A stretch of 43,779 bases of DNA, taken from the NCBI RefSeq assembly GCF_003671715.1, contig NZ_RAIF01000025.1, positions 1-43,779 on the forward strand, written 5' to 3'. Below, piece after piece: positions 28,033-35,667 of this stretch. This DNA is from Streptomyces sp. E2N166 (GTDB lineage: Bacteria > Actinomycetota > Actinomycetes > Streptomycetales > Streptomycetaceae). Positions within the stretch are counted from its first letter, which is position 1, and every line of letters starts with the position of its first letter. The notes beneath the pieces were generated by a model. The model saw only the letters and a list, made by a program, of their open reading frames with translations. It was not told the DNA's origin and made no database searches. A program made the translations under genes and the position numbers.

Positions 28033-28809
28033 ATGCGGGCGAAGGTACGGGCCGCTCTCGATGCGCTCTATATGAAGCGGCTGGTCAGGGAGTTGGAGGG
28101 ACGCCCACGCCCCCAGCACATCGGCATCATGCTCGACGGCAACCGCCGGTGGGCCAAGATGTCGGGCATCGACGACCCGCGCGAGGGCTACCGGGCCGGC
28201 GGGGCGAAGGTGCTGGACTTCCTGCGCTGGTGCGACTCCGCACAGATCGAGCACGTCACCCTGTTCATGCTCTCCGACGACAACCTCCACCGGCCCGAAG
28301 ACCAGCTGAACCCGCTCATCGACATCATCGCCGAGGTCGTGGAACGGCTCGCCGCACCGGGCAACCCCTGGCGCGTGGAAGCGGTCGGCGCCCTGGACCT
28401 GCTGCCCGCCGAGTCCGCCACCCGCCTCAAAACCGCCACCGCCGCCACCCAGGACCGCAAGGGCGGCACCAAGGTCGACGTCGCCGTCGGCTACGGAGGC
28501 CGACGAGAGATCGTCGACGCCGTACGCTCCGCCCTCACCGAGCACAGCTCCCAGGGCGGGGACATCGACGAGTTCATCGAGACCTTCACCATGGAGCACA
28601 TCTCCAAGCACCTGTACTCCAAGACACGGTCCGAGTCCGACCTCATCATCCGCACCTCCGGCGAACAGCGCCTCTCCGGATTCCTGCTCTGGCAGTCCGC
28701 CTACGCCGAAGTCCACTTCTGCGAGACCTACTGGCCGGACTTCCGCGAGATCGACTTCCTGCGCGCCCTGCGCTCCTACTCTCTGCGCGAACGCCGCTAC
28801 GGCCGCTGA
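28033..28809 (+). CDS. uppS: Isoprenyl transferase (cis-prenyltransferase)
   Basis: The 258-residue enzyme belongs to the UppS family, which condenses isopentenyl diphosphate onto allylic diphosphates to build Z-type polyprenyl carriers for the cell wall. Motifs are the catalytic Asp35 in GIMLDGNRRWAK, the FMLSDDNLHRP region, and the diphosphate-binding DLIIRTSGEQRLSGFLLWQ near the C-terminus with its two arginines. The sequence could be a short-chain (Z,E-farnesyl) or a long-chain synthase; Streptomyces has more than one paralogue and product length cannot be read from this. GAAGGGG is six bases before ATG 28033. A second in-frame ATG 13 codons later is possible but less well placed. Confidence 0.9.
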   Translation: MRAKVRAALDALYMKRLVRELEGRPRPQHIGIMLDGNRRWAKMSGIDDPREGYRAGGAKVLDFLRWCDSAQIEHVTLFMLSDDNLHRPEDQLNPLIDIIAEVVERLAAPGNPWRVEAVGALDLLPAESATRLKTATAATQDRKGGTKVDVAVGYGGRREIVDAVRSALTEHSSQGGDIDEFIETFTMEHISKHLYSKTRSESDLIIRTSGEQRLSGFLLWQSAYAEVHFCETYWPDFREIDFLRALRSYSLRERRYGR

Positions 28810-28832
28810 GCGGCGGTGTGAAGGCTTCGACG

Positions 28833-28846
28833 GTTTCACGTGAAAC
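28833..28846. promoter_or_regulatory. parS: parS site (ParB box)
   Basis: GTTTCACGTGAAAC is a perfect match to the Streptomyces parS palindrome bound by ParB, which clusters around oriC and organises origin segregation into spores. It lies 24 bases after the prenyltransferase stop, outside coding sequence. Confidence 0.92.
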
Positions 28847-28894
28847 ATCGCCGCGGGGCGGGAGACCCTGAAGCCTCCCGCCCCGCGGCGATGT
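28845..28894. terminator. 20-bp perfect hairpin between uppS and the DUF5324 gene
   Basis: A perfect 20-bp stem (28845-28864 with 28875-28894) and 10-nt loop start within the last two bases of parS. The genes on both sides converge, so it probably works as a two-way terminator. Confidence 0.75.
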
Positions 28895-28912
28895 GAAATT
28901 CCTCAGCGAAAG

Positions 28913-29614
28913 TCAGCGGGGCTCGTCGCCCTCCGCCGCCTCGTCCTGGGCCTGCTTGGCCTGGACCTCGGGATCGAGGATCGCCTCACCGGTGCCGTCC
29001 ACCGACGTCAGCCGCCCCGACTCGGAAACCTCCGTCGCCTCGGGCGGCTCCACCAGCCAGTCCGGGTTGGCCTGCTTGTCCCACCACTTCCAGGCAGCGA
29101 AAGCACCGCCCGCGACGACACCCGCCAGCGCCAGCACCTTGGCGATACGCCCGGCCCTGGCACGACGCTGATGCTTACGCGTCAGCTTCTGGATCTCCTT
29201 GGCCGTGACCTGCCCCCGCAGCGCGGCCAGTGCGGCGGCACCCCGCGCGGCGGCCTCGTCCCTGACGGGGCCGGCCGCGGCCACCGCCTGCTCGATCCTC
29301 GGCCTGGAGTACTCGGCCGCCTGCCGGGCGGCCAGACGGGTACGGACAGCGGCCTCCTGGGCGGCAGCGTCCATCTTCGGCGGCACATGCGTACGGGCCT
29401 GCTCCAGTCGCGGCGCGACATGCGCGCCGTACTGGTGACGGGCCTGGCACGCGGCCTGCGACACCTTGGGCGCCAGTCGTCCGCGCGCCTCCTGTGTGTA
29501 GTGAGCGGCCCTGTCCTTGGCCGTGTCGGCGTAGGGCGCCACCACTTCCGCGGCGTGCAGCACGCTGTCCTTCGCCGAACCGGTCGCGGCGCGCACGCTG
29601 TCGATGCGGGTCAC
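28913..29614 (-). CDS. DUF5324-like amphipathic membrane protein
   Basis: The 233-residue protein opens with about 150 residues of Ala/Arg/Glu-rich amphipathic helix (repeating A-x-x-A and Arg patterns), then a basic stretch (KLTRKHQRRARAGR) and one membrane helix (about 161-178, IAKVLALAGVVAGGAFAAWKWW). An acidic tail ends PR. It matches a Streptomyces family annotated DUF5324 whose role is unknown. GTG 29614 is preceded by a run of GGAGGAGGA, an unusually strong ribosome site. The long helical N-terminus recalls surface-coating or membrane-associated coiled proteins, but no function should be assigned. It converges with uppS across the parS/hairpin spacer. Confidence 0.82.
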   Translation of the reverse strand: MTRIDSVRAATGSAKDSVLHAAEVVAPYADTAKDRAAHYTQEARGRLAPKVSQAACQARHQYGAHVAPRLEQARTHVPPKMDAAAQEAAVRTRLAARQAAEYSRPRIEQAVAAAGPVRDEAAARGAAALAALRGQVTAKEIQKLTRKHQRRARAGRIAKVLALAGVVAGGAFAAWKWWDKQANPDWLVEPPEATEVSESGRLTSVDGTGEAILDPEVQAKQAQDEAAEGDEPR

Positions 29615-29925
29615 GGGTTCCTCCTCCTCGGTGGCGTACGGTAATTCGACTTTCCACCCTTTTACGGATCATGCCTGCGGACGCACTGCCAGGCATGTGA
29701 GGGCGCGCATCCGGGTCACGGACGATGCCTTCGGGCCTTCTGGGGCAAGAGGTGATGAAGTTGCGAACAAGAGTCGATCAACATCAATAACGGATGAATA
29801 CCAGGCAACGGGAGCTTGCCGACGACAATGCCACGGATCGGCGTCCCGCGCTCGTAACCCAGGACTACACGCACCCCCGATCGTGCAAGGATCGACGAGC
29901 ACGACAGGACGACGGAAGGCACGAC
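29615..29925. other. Divergent spacer between the DUF5324 and peptidyl-prolyl isomerase genes
   Basis: About 310 bases without a gene. A perfect 8-bp inverted repeat CATGCCTG-N12-CAGGCATG lies at 29670-29697. An unusually A/T-rich patch at 29748-29800 includes TTGCGA (29761-29766) and CAATAA (29785-29790), 18 bases apart, a weak promoter candidate for the isomerase gene with a ~135-base leader. Confidence 0.5.
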
Positions 29926-30459
29926 GTGGCCGAGCAGCTCTACGCCACCCTGAAGACCAACCAGGGCGACATCGAGATCCGGCTCCTTCCGGACTACGCC
30001 CCCCGGACGGTCAGGAACTTCGTCGAGCTCGCCCAGGGCGCCCGGGAATGGACCCACCCCGCCACCGGCGAGAAGTCCACCGACAAGCTCTACGACGGCA
30101 CGGCCTTCCACCGAGTGATCAGCGGCTTCATGATCCAGGGCGGCGACCCGCTCGGCAACGGCACCGGCGGCCCCGGCTACCAGTTCGAGGACGAGATCCA
30201 CCCCGACCTCGCCTTCGACAAGCCCTACCTGATGGCCATGGCCAACGCCGGTCCCGACACCAACGGCTCGCAGTTCTTCATCACCGTCTCCCCGACGACC
30301 TGGCTGAACCGCAAGCGCACGATCTTCGGCGAGGTGACCGACGCGGCCAGTCAGAAGGTCGTCGACGCCATCGCCGTCACCCAGACCAACCCCCGCACCG
30401 AACGCCCGCTCAACGACGTCGTCATCGAGTCCGTCGTCGTCGAGACCCGCCAGGACTGA
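29926..30459 (+). CDS. Cyclophilin-type peptidyl-prolyl cis-trans isomerase
   Basis: The 177-residue cytoplasmic enzyme speeds proline isomerisation during protein folding. The cyclophilin fold shows FHRVISGFMIQGGDP (catalytic Arg63, Phe68, Gln71) and GSQFFIT (Gln116, Phe118), plus the substrate-pocket region ending in the C-terminal strand DVVIESVVVE. No signal peptide is present. GTG 29926 has GGAAGG six bases upstream; an in-frame ATG at 29794 adds a poor, unconserved 44-residue leader and is rejected. The place near crgA matches mycobacteria, where ppiA is also close to crgA in the origin region. Confidence 0.94.
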   Translation: MAEQLYATLKTNQGDIEIRLLPDYAPRTVRNFVELAQGAREWTHPATGEKSTDKLYDGTAFHRVISGFMIQGGDPLGNGTGGPGYQFEDEIHPDLAFDKPYLMAMANAGPDTNGSQFFITVSPTTWLNRKRTIFGEVTDAASQKVVDAIAVTQTNPRTERPLNDVVIESVVVETRQD

Positions 30460-30512
30460 TCACCGGGACTGGCCACGAGGACTACCTCCCCGCCCGCAGG
30501 GCAGGAACCAAA

Positions 30513-30544
30513 CGCCCCGCTCATCCGTAAAAAAGGGCGGGGCG
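30513..30544 (+). terminator. Possible terminator after the isomerase gene
   Basis: An 8-bp stem (30513-30520 with 30537-30544) encloses a 16-nt loop with a run of six A. The large loop and absence of a T-tract make it uncertain. Confidence 0.35.
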
Positions 30545-30587
30545 GTGCATGTGCCCACACCGCTCACAGGACGACCGAGGGGAAGCC

Positions 30588-31475
30588 ATGGACCACGCGG
30601 CAGCCGGCCCACCGGACGCACAGAGCACACCCGGCTGCTACCGCCACCCCGACCGGGAGACAGGCATCCGCTGCACCCGCTGCGAACGCCCCATCTGCAC
30701 GGACTGCATGGTCAACGCCTCCGTCGGCTTCCACTGCCCCGACTGCGCGAGCGGCCGCACCGGCGGCGGACCGGCCCCGGCCGCGTCCCGGCCGCGCACC
30801 CTGGCCGGAGGCACCGTCGCCGCCGACCCCCACCTCCTCACCAAGATCCTCATCGGGCTCAACGCGGCGGTCTTCATCGCCGTCCAGGCGCTGCCGTCGT
30901 CCTTCCTCAGCGACATGGTGCTCATCGGGCGATGGCCCCCCGCCCCCTTCGTCCCCACCGAAGGCGTCGCCGAGGGCGAGTGGTACCGCCTGGTGACCAC
31001 GATGTTCACCCACGAGGAAATCTGGCACATCGGCTTCAACATGCTCAGCCTCTGGTTCCTCGGAGGCCCTCTGGAAGCGGCCCTCGGCAGAGTTCGCTAC
31101 CTCACCCTCTACCTCGTCTCCGGCCTGGCCGGCAGCGCCCTCACCTACCTGCTGGCCTCGCCCACCACGGCCACCCTCGGTGCCTCCGGCGCGGTCTTCG
31201 GCCTTTTCGGCGCCACCGCCGCGCTCGTCCGCCGCCTCAACGCCGACATGCGGCCGATCGTCATCCTTTTGGTGATCAACCTGGTCTTCACCTTCACCTG
31301 GGCCAACATCGCCTGGCAGGCCCACGTCGGGGGCCTCGTCGCCGGCGCCGCGATCGGCTACGCGATGCTCCACGCCCCGCGCGAACGGCGGACGCTCGTG
31401 CAGTACGGCACCTGCGCGCTGGTCCTCGTGGCCGTCGTCGGCCTGACCCTGTTGAGAACCGCCCAGCTCACCTGA
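30588..31475 (+). CDS. Rhomboid intramembrane serine protease with an N-terminal zinc finger
   Basis: The 295-residue protein starts with a Cys/His-rich motif (CYRHPDRETGIRCTRCERPICTDC ends near residue 40; further C50 and C53 in GFHCPDC) like a B-box zinc finger. A Gly/Pro linker leads to a six-helix rhomboid domain. The catalytic dyad is Ser201 in GASGAVFG and His247 in AWQAHVGG; the HIGFNMLSLWFLGG segment is the typical rhomboid helix. The substrate is unknown. ATG 30588 has GAGGGGA five bases upstream, while an earlier ATG at 30549 has none. It is convergent with crgA, and the 230-base spacer between them holds a DnaA box cluster. Confidence 0.92.
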   Translation: MDHAAAGPPDAQSTPGCYRHPDRETGIRCTRCERPICTDCMVNASVGFHCPDCASGRTGGGPAPAASRPRTLAGGTVAADPHLLTKILIGLNAAVFIAVQALPSSFLSDMVLIGRWPPAPFVPTEGVAEGEWYRLVTTMFTHEEIWHIGFNMLSLWFLGGPLEAALGRVRYLTLYLVSGLAGSALTYLLASPTTATLGASGAVFGLFGATAALVRRLNADMRPIVILLVINLVFTFTWANIAWQAHVGGLVAGAAIGYAMLHAPRERRTLVQYGTCALVLVAVVGLTLLRTAQLT

Positions 31476-31482
31476 GCATGTG

Positions 31483-31694
31483 TTGTCCACAGCGGGTGGC
31501 GGATCTTGTGCACAGTGTGCGGGAACAGGTGTGCCCCCTGTAGCTGACTTGAGTTTCCGCAGGTCAGACAGGGGGCGAACGCGCTTTCGGTTGCCGGTAC
31601 TTCCGTCACACCGGCGTCAATGCCCAAGGGGTTATCCACAGATCGTCTTTCTTTTCCCCATGTGGATAACGCCTGTGGATAACTCCGTGGATAG
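31483..31694. other. DnaA box cluster outside oriC, with central hairpin
   Basis: Six DnaA-box-like 9-mers lie in 212 bases: TTGTCCACA (31483-31491), TTGTGCACA (31506-31514), TTATCCACA (31632-31640), and, on the minus strand, TTATCCACA twice (31661-31669, 31674-31682) and CTATCCACG (31686-31694). Between the two groups is a hairpin of 9 plus 5 bp with a 2-nt bulge (31533-31548 with 31563-31576). A pyrimidine-rich patch (31643-31660) lies between boxes. The site is in a convergent spacer, so it should not act as a promoter element. It may bind DnaA for titration or regulation; this is inference. Confidence 0.75.
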
Positions 31695-31706
31695 CCCTGG
31701 GGAGAG

Positions 31707-31961
31707 CTACTTCCACTGCGTCGAGACACCGAATCCCGCGGCGATGAAACCGAAGCCCACCACGATGTTCCAGTTGCCCAGCGCGTCGATGGGCAGTGAA
31801 CCGTCGGTGACGTAGAAGACGACGATCCAGGCGAGGCCGATGACGAACATGGCCAGCATGACGGGTGCCACCCAGCTGCGGCTGGTCAGCTTGATGCTGG
31901 TCGCCTGCTTCGACGGCGGCGGCGTGTAATCGGCCTTCTTGCGGATACGTGACTTCGGCAC
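31707..31961 (-). CDS. crgA: Cell division protein CrgA
   Basis: CrgA is a small membrane protein that, in Streptomyces, coordinates growth with septation by restraining FtsZ ring formation, and in mycobacteria links division and wall-synthesis proteins. The 84-residue product has a basic N-terminus ([16 protein letters not shown]), two membrane helices (about 31-52 and 64-80) with a short external loop ([15 protein letters not shown]), and ends STQWK. GTG 31961 follows GGAGAG by six bases. It is divergent from the DUF881 gene, and it lies opposite the rhomboid gene across the DnaA box cluster. Confidence 0.95.
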   Translation of the reverse strand: MPKSRIRKKADYTPPPSKQATSIKLTSRSWVAPVMLAMFVIGLAWIVVFYVTDGSLPIDALGNWNIVVGFGFIAAGFGVSTQWK

Positions 31962-32082
31962 GAGGGTCTCTCCTGTCGATGCGCTGCGTGGCCGCGCAGG
32001 GAACGGGGTCGGGGACTCTGAGCGCTCCCCCGGGCGTCCGTTAGCGTAGTGCTTCCGTGGCGCCGAAGGAGATAAGGGTACG

Positions 32083-32862
32083 TTGAGCAATTCTGCCGAC
32101 TCCCCCGGGACGGGATCCAGCCCTGGCCGCAGGCGCCGATTCCGGCCCGTGCGCGTACTCACGGCGGCCGTCTTCGCTCTCGCGGGGCTCATATTCTTCA
32201 CCAGCTTCAATACCGCCAAGGGCACCAATATCCGCACGGACGCCTCTTTGCTCAAGTTGTCCGATCTCATCCATGAGCGCAGCCGGGAGAACGGTGAACT
32301 GGAGGAGTCCAACGCGGCTCTGCGCGGCGAGATCGACGCGCTCGCCGAGCGCGACAACGGGAGTACTAAGGCTGAGGCGGACAAGCTCGCGGCGCTGGAG
32401 AAGAAGGCGGGTACACGGAAGCTGAAGGGCGAGTCGATCTCGGTCACGCTCGACGACGCCCCGCCGGACGCCACCGCCAAACTCCCCGGCTACCCGGAGC
32501 CCGAGCCCGACTACCTGGTGATCCACCAGCAGGATCTGCAGGCCGTGGTGAACGCGCTGTGGCAGGGCGGCGCCGAGGGCATCAAGGTCATGGACCAGCG
32601 GCTGATCTCCACCAGCGCGGTGCGCTGTGTGGGCAACACCCTGATCCTCCAGGGCCGGGTCTACTCACCGCCGTACAAGATCCAGGCGGTGGGGGATCCG
32701 GAGCGGCTGAAGGAAGCGCTGGCCGCGTCCCCGGCGATCCAGAACTACATGGTGTACGTGAACGTCTACGGGCTGGGCTGGAAGGTCGAGGACGAGGGGC
32801 GGGTGACGCTGCCGGGCTACTCCGGCACGGCGGACCTGCACTATGCCCAGCCTGTGGATTGA
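32083..32862 (+). CDS. DUF881 membrane protein
   Basis: The 259-residue protein has a short basic cytoplasmic start, one membrane helix (about 24-42), a coiled-coil segment ([21 protein letters not shown] region, about 58-105), and an external DUF881 domain with [23 protein letters not shown] and [12 protein letters not shown] motifs. DUF881 proteins occur in division and sporulation loci of Gram-positive bacteria, sometimes named YlxW/YlxX, with no firm function. TTG at 32083 with AAGGAG about eleven bases upstream is the best start. It leads a row that continues with a 53-residue membrane peptide, a PabA-like protein and two sortases. Confidence 0.88.
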   Translation: MSNSADSPGTGSSPGRRRRFRPVRVLTAAVFALAGLIFFTSFNTAKGTNIRTDASLLKLSDLIHERSRENGELEESNAALRGEIDALAERDNGSTKAEADKLAALEKKAGTRKLKGESISVTLDDAPPDATAKLPGYPEPEPDYLVIHQQDLQAVVNALWQGGAEGIKVMDQRLISTSAVRCVGNTLILQGRVYSPPYKIQAVGDPERLKEALAASPAIQNYMVYVNVYGLGWKVEDEGRVTLPGYSGTADLHYAQPVD

Positions 32863-32943
32863 CGCCTTTCCGGAGGGCCCCGCGCCGTTAGTCTGGTGCG
32901 GTGCGGCGTGAGTCTGGCGCCGTGGTGCGACGGAAGGGACGGC

Positions 32944-33105
32944 ATGTACGGCTGGATCTGGCGGCATCTGCCGGGGAACGCGTGGGTGAAGGCGCTGCTC
33001 TCACTCATGCTGGCGGTGACCGTGGTCTACGTCCTCTTCCAGTACGTCTTCCCGTGGGCCGAGCCGCTGCTTCCCTTCAACGATGTGACGGTGGACAACC
33101 AGTGA
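32944..33105 (+). CDS. Small membrane peptide of the crgA-sortase locus (53 residues)
   Basis: The product is MYGWIWRHLPGNAWVKALLS followed by a membrane helix (LMLAVTVVYVLFQYVFPW) and a short acidic tail ending DNQ. GGAAGGG is placed well before ATG 32944. Its stop overlaps the GTG of the PabA-like gene by three bases (GTGA), so translation is coupled. The strong third-position G/C bias and ideal ribosome site make it a real gene. No function is known; position suggests a part in envelope or division machinery. Confidence 0.82.
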   Translation: MYGWIWRHLPGNAWVKALLSLMLAVTVVYVLFQYVFPWAEPLLPFNDVTVDNQ

Positions 33106-33740
33106 GTGCGCGCATCCTCGTCGTCGACAACTACGACAGCTTCGTCTTCAACCTGGTCCAGTACCTGTACCAACTGGGCGCCGAGTGCGAGGTACTGCGC
33201 AACGACGAGGTGTCGACGGCGCACGCCCAGGACGGCTTCGACGGCGTGCTGCTCTCTCCCGGTCCGGGTACGCCCGAGCAGGCGGGGGTCTGCGTCGACA
33301 TGGTCCGGCACTGCGCGGCGACCGGTGTCCCCGTCTTCGGCGTCTGCCTCGGCATGCAGTCGATGCAGGTGGCGTACGGCGGTGTGGTGGACCGGGCGCC
33401 GGAGCTGCTGCACGGCAAGACCTCGCCGGTCGAGCACGCGGGCAGGGGCGTCTTCGCGGGCCTGCCCTCTCCCTTCACGGCGACGCGGTACCACTCGCTG
33501 GCGGCGGAGCCGGCCACGGTCCCGGCGGAGCTCGAGGTGACGGCACGCACGCACGACGGGATCGTGATGGGGCTGCGCCACCGTGAACTGCCCGTCGAGG
33601 GTGTGCAGTTCCATCCGGAGTCGGTGCTGACCGAGCACGGGCACCGGATGCTGGCCAACTGGCTGGCGGAGTGCGGCGACCAGGACGCGGTGGCGAGGTC
33701 GGCGGGGCTCGCCCCGGTGGTGGGCAGGGCCACGGCGTGA
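33102..33740 (+). CDS. Class I glutamine amidotransferase, PabA/TrpG type
   Basis: The 212-residue protein releases ammonia from glutamine for a partner such as aminodeoxychorismate or anthranilate synthase. Catalytic residues are intact: Cys82 in FGVCLGMQ, His171 and Glu173 in FHPESVLTEHG; VVDNYDSFVFNLVQYL opens the fold and LSPGPGTPEQAG forms the oxyanion strand. No synthase subunit (PabB or TrpE) is encoded nearby, so the partner lies elsewhere. It overlaps both neighbours by a GTGA (small peptide before, sortase after), so a folate or chorismate enzyme is translationally coupled to cell-surface genes. PabA and TrpG cannot be told apart by eye. Confidence 0.92.
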   Translation: MSARILVVDNYDSFVFNLVQYLYQLGAECEVLRNDEVSTAHAQDGFDGVLLSPGPGTPEQAGVCVDMVRHCAATGVPVFGVCLGMQSMQVAYGGVVDRAPELLHGKTSPVEHAGRGVFAGLPSPFTATRYHSLAAEPATVPAELEVTARTHDGIVMGLRHRELPVEGVQFHPESVLTEHGHRMLANWLAECGDQDAVARSAGLAPVVGRATA

Positions 33741-34792
33741 CCGCGCTGCGCCCCGAGCGCGAATCCGGCACAGCCGGTGACCAGGGATCCTCGTACGGGC
33801 GGCCGTACGGGGATTCCGGTGCGTTCGGGGGCGGTTGGCACCAGGACTCCGCTGCCGAGGACTTCTCCTCCGGGGAGCCGTACCGGCCGGTCGTCGCCGA
33901 CGACGAGACGGTGGCGCTGCGGGTTCCGGATCCGCCGCCGGAGCGGCAGACCACCGTTCCTCCCGTGACCGGTGGGCGCGCGGCCCGCAGGAAGGCCGCG
34001 AAACGGCGCCACGGGCGCCGTGGGGCCTCCCGGGGTCCGTCGGAGGTACAGGAGCCGGTCGAGGAGCCGAAAGCGCCTCTGTCGCGCGTTGAGGCGCGTC
34101 GGCAGGCCCGGGCGCGCAAGCCGGGCCCCGCGGTGATCGCCAGCCGTGCGATCGGTGAGGTCTTCATCACGACCGGCGTGCTGATGCTGCTGTTCGTCAC
34201 GTACCAGCTGTGGTGGACGAACGTGCGGGCGCAGGCGCAGGCGGACAAGGCGGCGAGCAGCCTCCAGGACGACTGGGCGAGCGGCAAGCGGAACCCGGGG
34301 ACGTTCGAGCCGGGGCAGGGGTTCGCGCTGCTGCACATTCCCAAGCTGGACGTCGTGGTGCCGATCGCGGAGGGCATCGACGACAAGAAGGTCCTGGACC
34401 GGGGCATGGTCGGGCACTACGCCGAGGGTGCGCTGAAGACGGCGATGCCGGAGGCGAAGACGGGCAACTTCGGGCTGGCGGGGCATCGCAACACGCATGG
34501 CGAACCGTTCCGGTACATCAACAAGCTGAGCCCGGGCGATCCGATCGTCGTCGAGACGCAGGACGAGTACTTCGTCTACAAGATGGCGTCGATCCTGCCG
34601 GTGACGTCGCCGAGCAACGTCAGCGTCCTCGACCCGGTGCCGAAGCAGTCCGGTTTCGAGCAACCCGGCCGCTACATCACCCTCACCACGTGCACGCCGG
34701 AGTTCACGAGCAAGTACCGGATGATCGTCTGGGGCAAGATGGTCGAGGAACGGCCGCGCAGCAAGGGCAAGCCGGATGCGCTCGTCAGTTAA
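33737..34792 (+). CDS. srtE1: Class E sortase (first of two)
   Basis: Sortases cut a C-terminal sorting signal and join surface proteins to peptidoglycan; class E enzymes in Streptomyces anchor long chaplins needed for aerial growth. The 351-residue protein has a ~135-residue charged, disordered cytoplasmic region, one membrane helix (AIGEVFITTGVLMLLFVTYQ, about 137-156) and the sortase barrel with His250 (LAGHRNTHG), Cys319 (TLTTCTP) and Arg328. The 5' end overlaps the PabA-like stop by four bases. Class E members recognise LAXTG-type signals. Assignment as SrtE1 rests on gene order as in S. coelicolor. Confidence 0.92.
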   Translation: MTALRPERESGTAGDQGSSYGRPYGDSGAFGGGWHQDSAAEDFSSGEPYRPVVADDETVALRVPDPPPERQTTVPPVTGGRAARRKAAKRRHGRRGASRGPSEVQEPVEEPKAPLSRVEARRQARARKPGPAVIASRAIGEVFITTGVLMLLFVTYQLWWTNVRAQAQADKAASSLQDDWASGKRNPGTFEPGQGFALLHIPKLDVVVPIAEGIDDKKVLDRGMVGHYAEGALKTAMPEAKTGNFGLAGHRNTHGEPFRYINKLSPGDPIVVETQDEYFVYKMASILPVTSPSNVSVLDPVPKQSGFEQPGRYITLTTCTPEFTSKYRMIVWGKMVEERPRSKGKPDALVS

Positions 34793-34805
34793 GGGCGGAT
34801 GACCA

Positions 34806-35579
34806 GTGGCAGCGACCACCGACACGGAGCACGAAGAGCAGACCGGCGCGGACGGCCCACCGGAGCCCGCGGCACGCCGCCGCGGGCGCGGTGCGGGGCG
34901 GATCGTCGCGACGGCCGTCAGCGTCTTCGGCGAGCTCCTGATCACCGCGGGCCTGGTGCTGGGCCTGTTCGTCGTCTACTCCCTGTGGTGGACGAACGTG
35001 GTCGCCGACCGCGCGGCGGACGAGCAGGCCGACAAGGTCCGCGACAACTGGGCCGAGGACCGGGTCGGTCCGGACGGTCCGGGGGAGCTGGACACCAGGG
35101 CGGGCATCGGCTTCCTGCACGTGCCGGCGATGGGGAACGGCGACATCCTGGTGGAGAAGGGCACGTCGATGAAGATCCTCAACGACGGCGTGGCCGGCTA
35201 CTACACCGACCCGGTCAAGTCGGCGCTGCCGACCTCGGGCAAGAAGGGCAACTTCTCGCTTGCGGCGCACCGGGACGGGCACGGGGCGAAGTTCCACAAC
35301 ATCGACAAGATCGAGAAGGGCGACCCGATCGTCTTCGAGACCAAGGACAAGTGGTACGTCTACAAGACCTACGCGGTCCTTCCCGAGACGTCGAAGTTCA
35401 ACGTCAAGGTCCTCGACGCGGTCCCCGAGGAGTCCGGCAGGAAGAAGGCCGGCCACTACATCACGCTGACGACCTGCACGCCGGTGTACACGAGCCGGTA
35501 CCGGTACGTGGTGTGGGGCGAGTTGGTACGCACGGAGAAGGTGGACGGGGAGCGGACTCCGCCGGCGGAGCTGCGGTGA
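34806..35579 (+). CDS. srtE2: Class E sortase (second of two)
   Basis: The 257-residue protein is a paralogue of its upstream neighbour, with a shorter cytoplasmic tail (~40 residues), a membrane helix (VFGELLITAGLVLGLFVVYSLWW, about 42-64) and the catalytic set His155 (LAAHRDGHG), Cys224 (TLTTCTP) and Arg233. Both share VVW-GEL/KMV after the arginine. GTG 34806 lies 13 bases after the first sortase stop, so the two are co-transcribed and presumably overlap in substrates. A 15-bp terminator hairpin follows at 35622. Confidence 0.92.
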   Translation: MAATTDTEHEEQTGADGPPEPAARRRGRGAGRIVATAVSVFGELLITAGLVLGLFVVYSLWWTNVVADRAADEQADKVRDNWAEDRVGPDGPGELDTRAGIGFLHVPAMGNGDILVEKGTSMKILNDGVAGYYTDPVKSALPTSGKKGNFSLAAHRDGHGAKFHNIDKIEKGDPIVFETKDKWYVYKTYAVLPETSKFNVKVLDAVPEESGRKKAGHYITLTTCTPVYTSRYRYVVWGELVRTEKVDGERTPPAELR

Positions 35580-35621
35580 GGTGACTCAGTCTTCGAGGCA
35601 ACTCAGTCCCCTGACATGGCG

Positions 35622-35662
35622 GAGGCCCGAAGCCGCGACTTCTCCTTGCGGCTTCGGGCCTC
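35622..35662 (+). terminator. Terminator after the sortase genes
   Basis: A perfect 15-bp stem (35622-35636 with 35648-35662) with an 11-nt loop lies 42 bases after the sortase stop. It also ends just below the minus-strand gene remnant. Confidence 0.78.
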
Positions 35663-35667
35663 GTCGT

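Noticed and set aside
32859-32894. TTGACG and TAGTCT as a promoter for the 53-residue peptide
   Set aside because: The 24-base spacing is too long; the gene is more likely transcribed from upstream.
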